Assembly (NCBI RefSeq): GCF_036785885.1
Contig: NC_092312.1
Span: 11,178,001-11,242,000 of the forward strand
Source of the DNA: Coffea arabica
Taxonomy: Eukaryota; Streptophyta; Magnoliopsida; Gentianales; Rubiaceae
Direction of reading: 5' to 3'
DNA: 64,000 nt
Notes under the pieces: model-generated
The model's input: only the letters and a program-made list of their open reading frames with translations
Database searches by the model: none
What the model was told of the DNA's origin: nothing
In this document: positions 38,801-50,290 of the stretch, in pieces
Numbering within the stretch: the stretch's first letter is position 1
Layout: every line of letters starts with the position of its first letter
Translations under genes and position numbers: made by a program

Positions 38801-41800
38801 ATCAGGAGCTTTCTCAACCATGGAACGACGAGAATAAACTTGAAGATTAGGATGAGATAATCGAGTGGTGGAATCTGGTGAACCCGATAACTCAGGTAAT
38901 AAAGATGAAGGGACTGGTAAAACAGGAGGAGAAAAAGAGGAACACTGGTCTAACTCACAAGACATACCTTGCTTCATAAAATAAGGAGTGGATTCAAAGA
39001 AAGTAACATCAGCACAAGTGAAAAAACAATTTAAAACTGGACTGTAACATCTATACCCCTTTTGCGCTCGTGCGTATCCTAAGAAAATACACTTAATGGC
39101 ACGAGAATCTAATTTATCCACCCCGGGAGCAAGCTGATGAACAAAACACACACAACCAAAAATACGAGGAGGTAATTTAAATATAGGGTCCTGAGGAAAA
39201 AGAATGGAGTGAGGTAGTTGGCCTCCAAGAATATCGGATGGCATGCGATTAATTAAATAACATGCAGTTAAAACTGCATCACTCCAAAATTGTTTGGGTA
39301 CATTCATGTGCAACAAAAGTGTCCGAGCAACTTCGATTAAATGTCCAATTTTTCTTTCAGCAACTCCATTCTGTTGTGGAGTGTGAGGACAAGAGGACTG
39401 ATGAAGAATACCGGACTTAGTCATAAAGGTATCAAAAGGAGTGGAAAAATATTCTTTCGCATTATCACTGCGAAGTATACGTACAGGCACACCAAATTGA
39501 GTCTTTATTTCTGTAACAAATGCACAAAAAATGGAATATAATTCTGAACGATCTTTCATTAAATAAAGCCATGTAACTCTGGAAAAATCATCAACAAAGA
39601 TTACAAAATATTTAAAACCTAACTTTGAAGTTACTCGACTAGGACCCCAAACATCAGAATGAACTAACAAAAAGGGTTCCGAAACCCGTTTATTGACCCT
39701 AGGGACAAAAGAAACACGATGATGCTTTCCTAATTGACAAGACTCACATTCTAATGAAGACAACTGACTCAAGGTAGGGACCAACTTCTTCAAATTTTGT
39801 AGAGACGGATGACCCAAACGACAGTGAATTTCAAGAGGAGAAACAGTAGCAGGGCACGCAATCGGACCATTAGAGTTGAGAAAGTAAAGACCATTATGCT
39901 CATGTCCTCCACCAATCGTCCTCTTTGTCTTCAAATCCTGAATGACAACAAAATCAGGAGAAAAAATAACTGAACACTGTAGAGATTTAGTAAGCTTACT
40001 AACGGACATTAGATTAAAAGGCAAACTGGGAACGTAAAGAACAGAAGGCAGCGGAAGAGATGAGTTAATTTCTACAGTGCCTAGTCCTTTAACTTTAGTT
40101 GTAGATCCATCAGCTAAAGTAACATGAGGGAAGGAAGTAGACTCTTGAAAATTAGAAAAATTTCTAGAGGTACCTGACATATGATCAGTAGCTCCGGAAT
40201 CAATGATCCATGAGTCAAAATTAGATGATGTGGAGAGACAAGCCATAGCATTACCTTTTTGTGCTACAGAAGTAGAGGGAAGAGATGCGTGATTTGCAGT
40301 TTGGTACTGCAGAAATTTGATATAATCTTCCTCAGATATGGTAACAGTCTTCTGAGACCCTTGTGCTAAAGAACTTGATTCAGTTTGATCAGTGGTAACC
40401 GTATTAACAAACCGAGGTGGTTTTCCATTTAAATCCCAACAAGTATCACGAGTGTGATTCTTTAAACCACAATGATTGCACTCACGGGTGCCTCGACCTC
40501 CACGACCCCCACGACCTCTACTTCTTCCTCCACGAGAGCCACGTCCAAAATTAAGTTGCTCTGTCCGATTATTGTTAGCAATTAAAGCAGATTTGTCATT
40601 AATTAAAGCACCATCACCCTGTGCATTGTCCTTAGATGCAGAACGTAAGACCCGAGCATACGCCTCTGCAAAGGATGGTAATTGTTCACCTGCTAAAATT
40701 TGAGATTTGATTGGTTCAAATTCCGGCTTGAGACCAGCCAGGAATTTGAGCACAAGCATTTGTTCTCTTTGCCTCTGCATAACCTTGATATCACTTGAGA
40801 GAGGCATTACAGCATTTAATTCCTCTGAGACTCGCTTAAGATCAGCAAAGTATTCAGTTACTGTCTTGTTATCTTGTTGCAACTGAAAATACTCCAAAGA
40901 AATATCAAACATCCGTGAGAGATTACTGCAATATAATAACCGGACATAATCCCAAACTTCTTTTGTTGTCTCACAATGAGAACACATGTAAGCAATTCGT
41001 GGCTCCATAGAATTCCATATTGCTCCAAGAATTTGGGCATCCTCTTGAATCCACATTAGTTTCTTGCTATCCTCCGTAGGAGAGTCATCTGTGAGATAAC
41101 GTTGCTTTCCTAAGCCTGTCAGATAAATCTTAACAGCTTTTGACCACTGTTGATAATTGGTATCATTCAACTTCCAATTTGTGATTTGAGGCATCACCAT
41201 TGGCATAATATTAGTGGACGTCACAATACTTTTTGATAAACTTTCAGCCATAGCGAATAGCACTTCAAACCCAAGAAAGGGTCAAAACTCGAGACGCGTG
41301 AACAGTACGCGTGAACAGTGCCCCGTGAACAGTGCCGCGATGAACAGTGCCGCGTGAACAGTACTTTGCTAGATGTTTAACCTAAACCCTAGGACTCTTG
41401 CTCTGATACCATGTAAAGAGGTATCTTGGGAGGAAAACATCTAGTCACCGTATTATGAGTGACCAACTAATATTTATAGGAGTACAAACCTAACGGACTG
41501 TTTACAAGAATACCCTTACTAATATATTATCTACAAGAATACTAATATTCTCCTAACAGAAACAAAGCACCAAAAGATGAGCCTGTTCATCAAGTCATTA
41601 CCAATTTACATGTACAACAGAAACAAAAATAAAGTGCCAACCAGAACTTCATGAGGAAAGGGATATAACAGCCAGAACTATGGCTGAGAACCTCTGGTCA
41701 CTACAGATATTTAGAATGAACATGTACACACCCATTATGAGTCATATAAGCATCTGCCTTTCTATAAATCCAAGGGTGTCAGCAATCATTTAATTTGGTT

Positions 41801-44800
41801 GACTATCATAAAATGTCAACCGAAGCATAATACTCTTCATAAAGTACTCTCCTATTCTGCTGCCAAATCATTAATTATTCCAGAAACTGAGATATGAAGT
41901 CAAGAAGCAGATGATCAGAGGCCTTAGACCTGGTTCTTGAAGCAATTTCTGCTTTAAGTGCTGCAGGAAACTGAGAGAAAAAGCTAAGGGTAGCCAAAAA
42001 TAGAGGAACCCAAGGAGACAAGTAACAATAGTTCTAACATATTATTCAGCATTTTTATGAGTAAATAAACCCTCTCATGTTCCTCTCTTGTTTTCTTCTT
42101 AGATAAATTAAAGTTTTCAGTCCTATAGTATCATAAATGATAATAGTTCCAAGGACACCAGACAGAAAAACATGGAAAAATAACAAGGTGCTAAATAAGT
42201 GAGGCAAGAATATCTGTCACTGCAAAAATGCAAGCTTACCTCACGCCTGGCAGACCCAATCATTTCAAAAGTTTCCAAATCCCAAAACTTAACAGTTCGA
42301 TCCGCTGAGCCTGAATATATTATACTACTAGTTAAACAATACTATGCAAATAATGGCCAAAAAAAAAGGCAATTCAATTCAATCAAGGCCCAAACTTATC
42401 ACAAATAGGATAAATTGCAAAATCCATATAAAGCAAATAAAGGGCTGACAAGTAAGACGATGGTCTACCTGCCTCAAATGATTGCAAGATATATGTCCTC
42501 ATAGAAATATAGATATAACTTAGGAAACTTTTAGACAAAACATAGAAGAACAATTTCTTCCAAGACATGCATGCTGTACATGTTCACCTGTAGCCAGAAG
42601 AAATTCAAGTGGATGGAAGTCTATTGATCGGATATGTCCCTCATGAAACTTGAAATCATGCAAGAGTTTTCCAGCTGTCAGGTCCCATATCTGACCGAAA
42701 GTAAAGAATTCATGACCAAGCAAAAGATAAAGACAGCAGATACAACCTGTAAAAAAGCTTTAGTCATACCTTTACAACATTATCAAATCCACCAGAAACC
42801 ACCCATCGGCCATCAGGAGTAAACCTTATAGTGCTAATTCCTCGAGTATGACCCTTATATGTATGAATGCATCCTTTCTTTCTGATATCCCATATCTTTA
42901 GATTAGTGTCCATGGAACCCGATGCAAAAAATTCACCAAATGGATGGAATTCCACAGCAGTGCAATAGGATCTGTGTCCAGAAAGAGTGCGAACCACTAC
43001 ACTTCAAGAATATTAGTAACTAAATTAGAGACCAAGCTACATATATTTAAGACACTTAAAATAAGCAAGACCGACAACAGGATAATAGTTCTAGCAAAAT
43101 AATTAAATATCTAAAACTATGAAGCTGCAAACAACTTATTACAACTGCTTTCTATGCGTCACTAGTTACTCTACCACACCAAAATGGAACAGATGCCCAT
43201 CTTTATGGTCACAGAAATTTATCAGCAGATCTCAAGGCAGCATGCTGGTTATTGCCCATATTGTTTCGGCTAAAGACCAGCATGACTGCACTTCAGAGTC
43301 CACTAGATTGGTAGCTGCCGGTCTTTCTGATAAGTACATTTCCAGAAAAATGAGCCGGTTGTGTATCCATGCATTCATTTCTGGCTATAGCAACACAAAA
43401 TCCTTCTTGAACACTTATGGAGCGCAATACCAGATGCTACAAGGCATATGGGAACAATCTGGAAAAAAGCATAAAATGCAATATGGATGGCAGGAGACAT
43501 TACAATCAGACATCAAGTATTTTTAGGGTGATGTGCCAAGGCTTTCATGTCAAGCAAGTGGCTTGTTTTCTCTCCAGACATGTAAATCAGTAGCCTGTTT
43601 GTCATTTTTTTAGTTGACAATAAATGGTGCTGGGTTTACATGTTTGAAGTTCAATTCTGAAAACATCATTAATTAGGTTTCTTGAGTATTGCAACAGCAA
43701 GAAATGGGAAACACCATCTTCAATGACGAGGATGATATTTTTAGTCAAACAATTACTAATGGTAACCATAAGTATTTGAAGTTCAATTTGAAAAGCATCA
43801 TTAATTAGGTCTCTTGAGTATTATGACAGCAATAAATAGGATTCCTAGATCAACAAACCACTTCATAAAACACGATCTGAAGGAGTTAATGAAATACTAC
43901 TAAATCTAGATTAGGTCACAAGGTTAAAAATTCCATCTTTGCTAGCTCAAATACAAGAACCAAGTTGAGTCCACTAGCACAGAAAATAACTAGCCAATCC
44001 ACTAATTACTCAACAGATGCAAACTTAGGGTAAAAAGCAAGCTAGAAAAGGTAATCAACATACTCTTTGTTTCTTCAAGGTCCCACAATTTAATTACACC
44101 AGATGATGCTCCGGCAACCACCAAGATCTCCGAAGAATCAAAAGCTACAGATTCAACTGGACTTGAGTGACCAGAAAGACACTGCATGGTTTAGGAAGAG
44201 TATAACTTCAACTAATTGTACACAATAATTTAAGAGATAAAGAAACTATACAATGACTACATTCAACAGGCGGAATCCAAACTAGACTAATCCACCCATC
44301 TTTTCACATAACGCTATAAGTTGAATACTTCTAAAAACAACAAACAGAAAGGAATACTGAAAAAGCTGCATCATGTGATAATATTAGGCGAAATGAAGCA
44401 ACATAGACATAGAGCATTAATTAAGCCTGAGAGGAATATTCCTAGTAGACAATGCAAAGAAGATGATCATGCATAGAGCAACTCCAGCGGGCAATGTTAA
44501 TTTTCATTTGCCAATTCAATGATTACAGAACACAAAGCACATAGCGCACACATCACCAACAATTCCAAAGCAGCTAGCACTTGAAGTTACCGCTTGAGTA
44601 AAGTACTACAGACCAACAACATCTCCTTCTTCTGAAACAGAAAGACGCATGCATATCTGATTTTATTCCAACCTCATGTCAGACATCCTATGAACTAAGT
44701 AAAAGACTACAAATTTTCTTACTGCTGAATCATAGTATGTGACACCCAGTATGAAGCATAAATAGATCACATGACACAAGATATCACAAGCAAGAGTCAT

Positions 44801-45679
44801 AAAATGATTGCAAATGAGTATGTTCTGTACGTGACTATAAGAATCTGAAAACTACAACTACATATAGTACACGTAGTGACAAATATAAATGACCTTTCAA
44901 CTTAATAACGCACCAAAAGTTATACAAAAACATCGGCATAAGCGCCTTTTTCCACAGAAAAAGGTTGAAAAGGGGGCCTGATTCGGCTCCAATATCAGTC
45001 AATAGGTATTCAAGACATGAACTTGGAAGAAACTTATCTTTTCAGAGCTCATTTTTGTTTCATATTCGCAACATGATACAATCCCTATTAGCTGTTCAGG
45101 TCTCATTCTAAAGAAACTGCAAGTACACTTTGTAAAAAGCGAGTCTTGAACTAACCGATAAAGGTGCAGGATTGCCAATTGACCAAAGATTGACCACTTG
45201 ATCATCTCCACCTGTTATAAATTGCCGAAAGTTCTTCTTCCCAATCCTTAAACAATTTACATTCCCCGAATGCGCCACAAACTCCTCTTTTTAATCATTT
45301 TAGTCAAGAACATACAACTTACCAAATAAAATAAAATAAAATCCAAAAGATCTCTGGCTTAACTTAGAGTCATGTATTCTCATTAAAAATTAATCTGCTA
45401 TAGCTAACTTCTAATTCTAGAAAAGAAAATTTTTCAAAAAAAAGAGCGATTAAACTGAAAAAAAAAAAAATCGTAGCTAATAAAGAAAATGTAGCACACA
45501 GCATTAAACAAAATTGGTGAACTTTACTATTAACTTACTTGAGATTAAAAAGGAACTAAAAAAACCCTAAAAACACAGCGAATTTAGGAATAAAGCTAAA
45601 AGTAGACGTCATCCACGCTCGAAAATATATAAGCCAAAAAACAAAAAAGGATACGCAATTTATATCCGCGCTTGGCCAT
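30586..45679 (-). CDS. KTN80: Katanin p80 WD40-repeat subunit B1 homologue, 788 aa
   Basis: Seventeen coding exons on the minus strand: 45655-45679, 45156-45286, 44064-44181, 42770-42996, 42588-42690, 42240-42310, 36303-36377, 36074-36217, 35703-35877, 34702-35223, 33989-34045, 33686-33903, 32393-32515, 31988-32062, 31788-31900, 30757-30873, 30586-30658. They total 2,367 bp with phase kept and one stop. The start [20 protein letters not shown] is typical. WD40 repeats fill about residues 10-300 ([49 protein letters not shown]). A Ser-rich linker follows and the C-terminal con80 domain is about 620-788 ([39 protein letters not shown]). KTN80 binds the p60 severing ATPase KTN1 and targets it to microtubule branch and crossover sites in the cell cortex. 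Three 14-residue repeats lie before con80. Intron 6 contains a whole copia element. Confidence 0.95.
32791..32834. repeat. (TG)n(AG)n microsatellite in KTN80 intron 12
   Basis: Ten TG units run directly into twelve AG units. Confidence 0.95.
33716..33841 (-). repeat. Three 42-bp coding repeats in KTN80 exon 12
   Basis: Encodes [28 protein letters not shown] and [14 protein letters not shown] (residues 571-612). The first two units are the most alike; the last has diverged at its end. Confidence 0.9.
36913..37059 (-). repeat. copia 3' LTR
   Basis: 147 bp, identical to 41412-41558. Confidence 0.97.
37060..37070 (-). other. copia polypurine tract
   Basis: TTGAGGGGGAG directly precedes the 3' LTR. 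The polyprotein stop TGA (37067-37069) is inside it. Confidence 0.85.
37067..41251 (-). CDS. copia Gag-Pol polyprotein, 1,394 aa, intact
   Basis: Single open frame; start taken at the ATG at 41251 ([12 protein letters not shown]), the first in-frame ATG. Order is typical of Ty1/copia: a Gag region (about 1-210), a CCHC zinc knuckle near 257 ([14 protein letters not shown]), an aspartic protease near 352 (DSGATDHM), an integrase with HHCC-type zinc-binding part and D-D-E residues near 532 (HSDVWGP), 597 (RSDNAKEY) and 630 (QNGVAERK), reverse transcriptase with [11 protein letters not shown] near 1080, and RNase H near 1240-1380 ([28 protein letters not shown]). All expected catalytic residues are seen and there is no stop or frameshift. 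Gag and Pol are in one frame, so their ratio must be set by another means. Confidence 0.96.
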   Translation of the reverse strand: MAESLSKSIVTSTNIMPMVMPQITNWKLNDTNYQQWSKAVKIYLTGLGKQRYLTDDSPTEDSKKLMWIQEDAQILGAIWNSMEPRIAYMCSHCETTKEVWDYVRLLYCSNLSRMFDISLEYFQLQQDNKTVTEYFADLKRVSEELNAVMPLSSDIKVMQRQREQMLVLKFLAGLKPEFEPIKSQILAGEQLPSFAEAYARVLRSASKDNAQGDGALINDKSALIANNNRTEQLNFGRGSRGGRSRGRGGRGGRGTRECNHCGLKNHTRDTCWDLNGKPPRFVNTVTTDQTESSSLAQGSQKTVTISEEDYIKFLQYQTANHASLPSTSVAQKGNAMACLSTSSNFDSWIIDSGATDHMSGTSRNFSNFQESTSFPHVTLADGSTTKVKGLGTVEINSSLPLPSVLYVPSLPFNLMSVSKLTKSLQCSVIFSPDFVVIQDLKTKRTIGGGHEHNGLYFLNSNGPIACPATVSPLEIHCRLGHPSLQNLKKLVPTLSQLSSLECESCQLGKHHRVSFVPRVNKRVSEPFLLVHSDVWGPSRVTSKLGFKYFVIFVDDFSRVTWLYLMKDRSELYSIFCAFVTEIKTQFGVPVRILRSDNAKEYFSTPFDTFMTKSGILHQSSCPHTPQQNGVAERKIGHLIEVARTLLLHMNVPKQFWSDAVLTACYLINRMPSDILGGQLPHSILFPQDPIFKLPPRIFGCVCFVHQLAPGVDKLDSRAIKCIFLGYARAQKGYRCYSPVLNCFFTCADVTFFESTPYFMKQGMSCELDQCSSFSPPVLPVPSSLLPELSGSPDSTTRLSHPNLQVYSRRSMVEKAPDMLRTSPINSQSSDPGMTPSCESDLPIALRKGKRHCTSHPISNFVSYSRLSLSYSSFVASLDSVSIPKSITHALNDPGWRLAMQEEMLALEKNGTWDLVPRPSGKPVVGCKWVYTIKVQPNGSIDRLKARLVARGFTQVYGVDYLETFSPVAKITSVRLLISLAATYNWPLHQLDVKNAFLHGDLEEEVYMEQPPGFVVQGENSQLVCCLKKSLYGLKQSPRAWFGRFSSVVMEFGLTRCGVDHSVFYGHSNAGKILLVVYVDDIVITGDDVVGIQKLKSNLQANFQTKDLGHLQYFLGIEVARSKYGIYLCQRKYVLDMLSEVGMLGCRPVDTPMDPNVKLARDQGALLDDPKQYRKLVGKLNYLTVTRPDISFAVSVVSQFLDTPRTSHWDAVIRILRYLKGAPGKGLLYQNHGHTDIEGYSDADWAGSASDRRSTTGYCVFVGGNLVSWKSKKQTVVSRSSAESEYRAMAHTVCELVWLKSMLVEIGFEYKQPMNLVCDNQTAVHIASNPVFHERTKHIEVDCHFIREKLLDGIIKTSHVPSADQLADLFTKSLGGSRVKYLCNKLGAYDIYAPT
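41298..41362. repeat. Five GTGAACAGT repeats in the copia leader
   Basis: Copies start near 41298, 41311, 41325, 41340 (one base changed) and 41354, i.e. every 13-15 bp, between the primer-binding site and the Gag start. Confidence 0.85.
41400..41411 (-). other. copia primer-binding site (initiator tRNA-Met)
   Basis: TGGTATCAGAGC on the minus strand directly follows the 5' LTR and is complementary to the 3' end of plant initiator methionine tRNA. Confidence 0.93.
41412..41558 (-). repeat. copia 5' LTR
   Basis: 147 bp. As the upstream LTR it should carry the element's promoter, reading on the minus strand into the polyprotein. Confidence 0.97.
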
Positions 45680-46152
45680 TTCTCGGAGGACGACGAGATC
45701 GGTGACCGAAACGGCGTCGTCGTGCACGCCACTGTTGCTGCTGCTACAGCTGATGAAGAGCTGAATTTAGTCGGTGCGGCGGAGATTGGGGGAGAAGGGA
45801 AAAGTATATATACGAAACTTACACGTAACGTGTATGTATACAAGTATATATACTCCCTAGAATTTTAGAGCTGATTTATTACTGAAATCCTAACAGGAAA
45901 AGTGATGAAAATTCAAAACAGGTTATTGCAGAGAAAGTTTCAGCTTCAGAACACGGCAAAAGACTAGAAAGAACGTGGACCTCCTCCTCAAGGAACAAAA
46001 TGTAGGGGGAAGAAAAACGAAGGAATAATTAAAAAAATATATTCTGGTTTTAATTTATTCTTGAGGAGGAGCGGTGCCAGTGAATATATACTATTTATTT
46101 TGTCATATTATCATTTAATTTTGTAGAGAAGGTGGGAAAGAGAGAGGAGTAG

Positions 46153-46155
<3 letters not shown>

Positions 46156-46192
<37 letters not shown>
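46156..46192. repeat. (GT)n microsatellite
   Basis: About eighteen uninterrupted GT units, some 480 bp upstream of the KTN80 ATG. Confidence 0.95.
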
Positions 46193-46193
<1 letters not shown>

Positions 46194-46491
46194 CAGACAA
46201 TGATTGATGGGGGCGGGAGCACATTGTCGACTGTTTTTGTTTTTACTGCGAGTCTGGGCAAAAAGATGTGGTGCTCGGAGGAATGGGATGAATTCCTCCG
46301 AGCAGATTTGGTAGAGATCTTTTTTACCGCATCGATGAAAATGGCACTTTGAATTTGATGCTTGAATAAGAGGTAAAGGGCAAATATAACGGGAAGAACG
46401 GTAAATTTTTTTTTTTCTTCAGAACAGTTTTTGAGCATCACTTTTTAATCCTTTTTTTCTTTTCTTTTTTTTTTGGTCAAAATATTAGCAT

Positions 46492-46637
46492 GTTTGGATG
46501 GGAGATTATTTGAGATATTTTTTTTAAAAAAATTAATGTAACACTATTTGATATGATATATGTAAGATAAAAAAGTGGTTAAAAATGTGTTTATGATTAA
46601 AGTAGATAAATTTGTGAAAATAATTTGCTATCCAAAC
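46492..46637. repeat. GTTTGGAT-type MITE copy
   Basis: Ends ATGTTTGGAT and ATCCAAACAT are perfect inverted repeats; the core has the family's TTATTTGAGATAT and ATGATATATGTAAGATAAAA blocks. Confidence 0.6.
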
Positions 46638-47199
46638 ATATTAATTGGCTAATTCTTTGAAAAATACCAGATAAATTTTGTGATTTTTTACACAATTTAC
46701 TTGATTTGGTGAGTAACATTTTTCAAAATACCTCTGTTTAATTAATCAACTAAGAGTCAAATCGGGTTTAAGCGATGGTTTCATCACGGAAGTTCTCAAT
46801 TAAAACTGCAAAATAAGTTCATGTTTTAATTGGCTAAAAACAAAAGTTTGAAAGTAAATCGGTACTAGTAAATCGGAAAGGTACAAAGAAGGATAAGAGG
46901 GTAAAATATATATATATATATCCTATCCTAAACTACATAAATCCTAAACTACAGCTACAGTCAATTGTCCCGGTTTCGCTGTGATTTCGCAGCTGATTTC
47001 GTCCTTTTTGGTCTTTTCACAGGCTCCGTGCAGCGGCTTTCCTTCCTGTTCCGCTTGTCCTCATTTCTTTTTTTGTTGCTTTGTTCCCATTGTACCCTTT
47101 CTCTTGGTTCGTTTGTAATTTGCCAATCAATTTTGTCCTTTTGTTTCTTCAATCTTTTCCTCCCATCGCTTTGCTATCTTCAAGCCGTGTATATTGACC

Positions 47200-48540
47200 A
47201 ATGTATTTTTATGTTTACAATTTTACCACTTTTTTATATTTATTCGCTTACTTATTAACTTTCTCTAAAAACGTGTATATTAACAAACATATTAAATATC
47301 AAAAAAATATGCAGGTTGCTATATACACAAACATATTAAATATCAAAAAAATATGCAAGTTGCTAAAAATTCTATGTACATCTAATACATACAAACGAAT
47401 AAAAATTCTATATGTATCTAATCAATATATATAAATTGATTATGGTGTTTTGTATTAATGCAGATCAATGAAAATCATATATGTTTAGCATGCATCTAAT
47501 ATATATAAATTAATAATACTACTTTGTGTTAACATATAATAAGTGTTATTTATGTGAAATAATTATAATTTCGACACTATTTTTATGTTTATAATTTTCA
47601 GTCATTCTTTATATTTATCCGCTTATTTATTAACTCACTTATTTATTAATTTTATCAAAAAATATTAAATATCAAAAAATTACGCAGGTCACTAAAAATC
47701 CTATGTATATCTAATACATACTAACGAATAAAAATTCTATATGTATCTAATCAATATATATAAATTGATTATGCTGTTTTGTATTAATGCAGATCAATGA
47801 AAATTATATATGTTTAACGTATATCTAATATATATAAATTAATAATACTACCTTGTATTAACGTATAATAAGTGTTATTTATATTAAATAATTATAATTT
47901 CGAGACTATTTCTATATGTATAATTTTTCCTCCTTCTTTATATTTATCCGCTTATTTATTAACTCGCTTATTTATTAATTTTGTCGAAAGTGTGTATATT
48001 GAAAAAAATATTAACTATTAAAAAAAATACCCAAATCACTAAAAATGCTATGCACATCTAATACATAAAATAGCCTTCTTTTTATATTTATTCGCTTATT
48101 TATTAATTTTCTCCAAAATATATATTAGCAAAAATATTAAATATGAAAAAATATGCAAATTCCTAAAAATCCTACGTACATCTAATATATGCAGATGAAT
48201 AAAAATTCTATGTGTATCCAATCAGTATATATAAATCAATTATGCTATTTCGTATAAATACAAATCAATGAAAATCATATGTACTTAACATGTATCTAAT
48301 ATATATAAACTTAATTAATTTTCTCCAAAATGAATATATTAGCAAAAATACTAAATATGAAAAAAATATGCAAATTGCTAAAAATCCTACGTGCATCTAA
48401 TATATGCAAATGAATACAATTTCTATGTGTATCCAGTCAATATATATAAATTGATTATACTATTTCGTATTAATACAAATGAATGAAAATCATTTGTATT
48501 TGGCATGTATCTAATATATATAAACTTAAAAATAAATCAA
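47200..48540. repeat. Decayed AT-rich tandem repeat array
   Basis: At least four divergent units share the block TATGTATCTAATCAATATAT plus AAATTGATTATG, seen near 47406, 47736, 48208 and 48420, each preceded by ..AAATATCAAAAAAATATGCA. Spacing is irregular (about 330, 470 and 210 bp), so units have been partly deleted. No coding potential. Confidence 0.75.
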
Positions 48541-49442
48541 TCCAATATTTATTGATTCAAAAAACAATTATTCAATCAATAAATACAAATATATGATTCT
48601 AAATTTATAATTTCAAATTGTTAAAAATCCTTAATTTGTATATATTATATTTATGAATTTATATTCTTCACTATATTTCTTTTCTTTTAGTTTTTCTAAT
48701 ACTAAATTTTTCCACTATCTAACACACGATCTTGAATCTTTGGTGAGTTTCATATAAATTACATTCCAAACAATATAATTCATACACTACATTGCTACTC
48801 TCATTTCATAATACAAATACGTTTTTTCCCTATTTTCTATCTCAGATACTCATTAGTGATATACCCTCGCATATACAAAGTACAAACAAACAACATAGGA
48901 GTCATCAATTACTATCATGCTAAAACTCGATGGATCTTTCAGCTATGAGGAATAGAAATAATAGAAGGTTGGCCAATATACACACAAAAACACTTCTTAC
49001 ATGAAGGAAATGTCATCCTGTTCACTCTGCTCAATGAAAACAACTATCATCTGCTGCTTTTCAGCAGAGACTTTATCCAACAATCATAATTAAACGTGTC
49101 CACTACATCTTCTTGCACATAGCAATTATCTGTTCCCTAAATTTTCTTTATTCTACTTCCACTTATATTTAACAATATAAAAATAAACATATCGAAATTA
49201 TTTCGAATTATTAATTTATCTCAACTCTTAAAAAATGATTTACATTCCATTAATTTAAATAATATTTACATCCCATTACTCTTAAAAAATTAAATACAAA
49301 TCGCAACAATATTACTATATATATTTATAAATATATTAATCCAATATATTGTTCCTCTATTTATTATTCCAACCCTACTATCATATAAAACACTCTAAAC
49401 ATTAATTATTAAATAAATCTTACATTACTCTTAAACAATCAA

Positions 49443-49482
49443 TAATGGGCACACACGAAACTCGCAGGGCACGATGCCTAGT
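49443..49482 (+). mobile_element. Possible Helitron 3' end
   Basis: A small hairpin (GGCA..TGCC, within GCAGGGCACGATGCCTAGT) ends directly in CTAGT followed by a TATATA run. Helitrons end in CTRRT just after a hairpin. The matching 5' end was not identified; the AT-rich array upstream could be its body. Confidence 0.35.
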
Positions 49483-50250
49483 ATATATATACCTATGATA
49501 TAAGGATAAAGCTCATCAATATATCACACATATGTGCATTTTCTCGTTATTCAACAACGGAGTCTATGCAAATAAAAATTTCGCTGCGTAATTTAACTTG
49601 CTTACTTGTTTGGAGGATGAAACTTCAACAATTTTGAGAGGGCTTGGTTTTAAAAAAAAAAAAAATCGTTATTTTAAATGACAAAAAAAAAAAAAAAACG
49701 TCCATCAGAAAATTTGTGTCGGCTTTTGATGTTTTTCCAATTTGATGATTTTGTCTAAACATCTCTTGTTGCTGACCACCAATTATCAACCATTGCTCTA
49801 CTGGTCAATAAATCGTTGTGTGCTTGGCACGTGAAGGAGCGCGTCTTGATTTGGCCTACTTGGTTGATGCAGCCACGTAGCAATTTTCTTTTGTCCTCTT
49901 TTCTGAGAGCCTAGCCACGCAGCTTTATTCGGATTGTCATTTATTTTTTAAAAATTTTTACGTTAAGTAATCTTCTATACCTGACAGTGTATATATTTTC
50001 ATCATTGATTACGTGACTCATAATTTGAATTTGAATTTAAAAATCAAATTTTGCATATGTATCGTGCATCCAACCGTGATAATATATATATATATAAAAT
50101 TTACTCTGCTCGTAAACAAAATTTTTAATCACTTTTTTACATCACATCGGTATAGTATAATTTTCTACAAAAAAAAATTTAAAAAATAACAATCCAATCA
50201 GGCTATATAAATTTTTCTCTTCATTTCGGTTTTCTTGGGAAGATGGATAT

Positions 50251-50290
50251 AAAAAAAGATGCGACCACAAGTGAAATCGCATCTTTTTTT
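50251..50290. repeat. Perfect 14-bp hairpin
   Basis: AAAAAAAGATGCGA (50251-50264) and TCGCATCTTTTTTT (50277-50290) form a perfect stem with a 12-base loop. No gene is adjacent. Confidence 0.6.

Larger units (their letters stand above)
36913..41558 (-). mobile_element. Complete Ty1/copia LTR retrotransposon, 4,646 bp, in KTN80 intron 6
   Basis: Two 147-bp LTRs (36913-37059 and 41412-41558) are identical by direct reading and have TGT..ACA ends. GAAAC flanks both sides (36908-36912 and 41559-41563), a perfect five-base target duplication. A primer-binding site, a polypurine tract and an uninterrupted polyprotein are all present. It lies in the same orientation as the host gene. Short LTRs and small size resemble the Ale/Retrofit lineage, but lineage is inference. 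Confidence 0.97.
45680..47199. other. KTN80 promoter side and intergenic DNA
   Basis: The KTN80 promoter should lie in the first part. It contains the (GT)n tract 46156-46192, a MITE at 46492-46637 and an (AT)n run near 46904-46921. No gene seen. Confidence 0.45.

Noticed and set aside
41252..41263. Upstream GTG extension of the copia polyprotein
   Set aside because: Same reason; the ATG at 41251 is the first in-frame ATG after the leader.
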